A stretch of DNA of 21,639 nt from BTQM01 sp036985875 (GTDB taxonomy: Bacteria > Patescibacteriota > Minisyncoccia > Phycocordibacterales > UBA1539), in assembly GCA_036985875.1 (NCBI GenBank), contig BTQM01000010.1, forward strand, positions 1 through 21,639, in the 5' to 3' direction. This document shows positions 20,570 to 21,639 of the stretch, piece after piece. The stretch's first letter is position 1; each line of letters opens with the position of its first letter. Position numbers and translations under genes: made by a program. The notes under the pieces are model-generated. The model made no database searches. It was given only the letters and a program-made list of their open reading frames with translations, and was not told where the DNA came from.

Positions 20570-20609
20570 TTGTGTTAATAAGGAAATGTGCTACCGTGGA
20601 AGGTAGATA
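20570..20609 (+). promoter_or_regulatory. Promoter-like block of the secreted-protein gene
   Basis: TTGTGT (20570-20575), 16 bases, TACCGT (20592-20597), then TAGATA; similar to the block at 19056-19095. It lies about 30 bases before the ATG at 20627. Confidence 0.5.
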
Positions 20610-20626
20610 CAAGGGGGGGCAAAATC

Positions 20627-21070
20627 ATGAAATATGCACGCATAATTGCGTTTTTTCTCGTCACTGTGTTTCTGGGATTTTCTTCAGTTGCGCACGCAAT
20701 CACGAAGGAAGAATTGGTTTCAGTAATACAAAAACAAGGGTTTAAGATAACGCATCAGTCAACCGTTGATATAATTGATATCAAAAAAGAAGGTAAGAAC
20801 TTCGTTATTATATCCCGCGTGGATTGGCTGAAGGCTGAAGAATTACTTCCTGATCTTTCTAAAAGTATAAAAGGCATTATCTTCGTAGAAAAGGATAATA
20901 AAATTGTCTATTTGCTGACTGTGAGATTTTATTTCTTCGTTCCGGATAAAGAAGAAACGGGAAGCATTGCATACGGAGACGTGCTAAAAGTATATTTTCA
21001 CGATCGGGTTATCCAACCCGACGAGCTTATCGGGACGCGCGCAAACGTGATGTTTTTTAAAAACAAATAA
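20627..21070 (+). CDS. Small secreted protein of unknown function
   Basis: 147 residues. The signal peptide is clear: MKYARII, a hydrophobic core AFFLVTVFLGFSS, and an AHA cleavage site after residue 24. The mature part is about 123 residues of mixed alpha/beta character: ITKEELVSVIQKQGF, then strands such as KNFVIISRVDWLKAEELLPDLSKSIKGIIFVE, KIVYLLTVRFYFFVP and YGDVLKVYFHDRVIQPDELIGTRANVMFF. I do not recognise a family. There is no lipobox and no second membrane segment. AAGGGGGG lies seven bases before the ATG, which favours this start over one 13 codons upstream. Its upstream block resembles that of the S41 peptidase gene next door, so the two may be coexpressed. Confidence 0.75.
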   Translation: MKYARIIAFFLVTVFLGFSSVAHAITKEELVSVIQKQGFKITHQSTVDIIDIKKEGKNFVIISRVDWLKAEELLPDLSKSIKGIIFVEKDNKIVYLLTVRFYFFVPDKEETGSIAYGDVLKVYFHDRVIQPDELIGTRANVMFFKNK

Positions 21071-21105
21071 TCTTTGACGTTTTACGCTGTCTTTGATTCG
21101 CAATG

Positions 21106-21138
21106 AAAACCGCGAGTATGTTGTCCGCGGTTTTTTCT
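21106..21138. terminator. Terminator between the secreted-protein gene and guaB
   Basis: AAAACCGCG (21106-21114) pairs with CGCGGTTTT (21126-21134), with an A-run on one side and a T-run on the other; it can serve both convergent genes. Confidence 0.75.
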
Positions 21139-21166
21139 TTTTGGGAATTAGGTTTTTCAGTATATC

Positions 21167-21639
21167 CTATTCTATTCCGTGTGGTTTTGATTCATTCACG
21201 CCGGCACCACTGATGCGGATGAACTCCGCGCACTTTGCGAATGTCTTTAGGTCAGCTGCGCCGAGATAGCTCATTGAGGAGCGCAGTCCCGCTAAAAGAT
21301 CGGTAATGACAATACTTGCTTCCCCGCGGTATTGCACTCTTCCCGCTGCTCCTTCCGGCGATCGGAAAAATTCATCCGATACTTCATCAATACGCGCCTT
21401 TTCTGAACTTGCCTCGTAGGACGCCATGCCGCGATAATATTTGTACGCAATGCCGCGGTCAATGACGTACTCCCCGGGTGACTCTTTGCAGCTGGCAAGT
21501 AGATTCCCGATCATCACGGTGGAAGCTCCGGCCGCAAGCGCTTTTGCAAAGTTTCCAGAGTTTCGCACTCCGCCGTCGGCAATGACGGGTATGTGGTGTT
21601 TCCTTGCGACCTCCACGACATCCATGATCGCAGTAAGCT
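21167..21639 (-). CDS. guaB: Inosine-5'-monophosphate dehydrogenase, C-terminal part (5' end outside window)
   Basis: 157 residues of the C-terminal half of IMP dehydrogenase, open to the window edge: LTAIMDVVEVA, IPVIADGGVRNSGNFAKALAAGASTVMIGNLLASCKESPGE, YKYYRGMASYEASSEKAR, PEGAAGRVQYRG, LLAGLRSSMSYLGA and the C-terminal GAGVNESKPHGIE. These match the phosphate-binding loop, the flap and the C-terminal segment of GuaB, which oxidises IMP to XMP in GTP synthesis. The first ATG inside the window is not the true start; the frame continues beyond 21639. The catalytic Cys loop and the CBS domains would lie outside the window. It converges with the secreted-protein gene. Confidence 0.9.
   Translation of the reverse strand, partial: LTAIMDVVEVARKHHIPVIADGGVRNSGNFAKALAAGASTVMIGNLLASCKESPGEYVIDRGIAYKYYRGMASYEASSEKARIDEVSDEFFRSPEGAAGRVQYRGEASIVITDLLAGLRSSMSYLGAADLKTFAKCAEFIRISGAGVNESKPHGIE

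Overview
The window reads as a chromosomal segment of a small-genome bacterium, most likely Patescibacteria/CPR (Parcubacteria-like). The pointers are a start fragment resembling DUF5652, a DUF6899-type protein, a reduced pilM-pilN-pilO cluster, short intergenic gaps, TGA used as a stop, and several genes whose -10 box lies so close to the ATG that the mRNA should be leaderless. This placement is an inference from gene families; no rRNA or marker set is present to prove it.

Layout. 1-90: start of a small membrane protein (minus strand, cut by the window edge). 119-358: non-coding element with inverted ends and two hairpin repeats. 399-2733: aminotransferase, RuvX resolvase and a VTT/DedA-type membrane protein. 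2781-5338: type IV pilus inner-membrane genes pilM, pilN, pilO-like and an unknown one-helix protein. 5346-6070: a dense non-coding zone with an inverted-repeat element, tRNA-Arg(UCU), tRNA-Val(UAC), and inverted or direct copies of both tRNA 3' ends. 6165-7879: acylphosphatase, RluA-type pseudouridine synthase and ribosomal protein L19 with a long charged tail. 8167-9546: CcdA-like membrane thiol transporter plus a small thioredoxin-like protein. 9867-9949: tRNA-Leu(GAG). 10026-11361: two convergent metal transporters (VIT/CCC1 family and CDF family). 11615-16213: PrkA, YhbH (DUF444) and SpoVR, the conserved stress/sporulation-associated trio. 16465-16537: tRNA-His. 16687-18284: a NADAR-family protein followed by a P-loop kinase-like/nucleoside deoxyribosyltransferase-like fusion. 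18683-18943: DUF6899-like protein (minus). 19134-21070: S41 C-terminal processing peptidase and a small secreted protein whose upstream regions share a promoter-like block. 21167-21639: 3' part of guaB (minus).

How the parts work together. The pil genes would build the inner-membrane platform of a type IV pilus. CcdA-like plus thioredoxin-like form an electron relay for extracytoplasmic thiols. VIT and CDF handle divalent metals. PrkA-YhbH-SpoVR is a known functional unit, notable here because the organism is not expected to sporulate. The NADAR/P-loop-NDT pair suggests processing of modified or damaged nucleotides or nucleic-acid ADP-ribosylation.

The least explained content is non-coding: paired hairpins with compensatory changes, palindromic repeats lying in frame inside ruvX and the RluA-type gene, and tRNA 3'-end copies downstream of tRNA genes.
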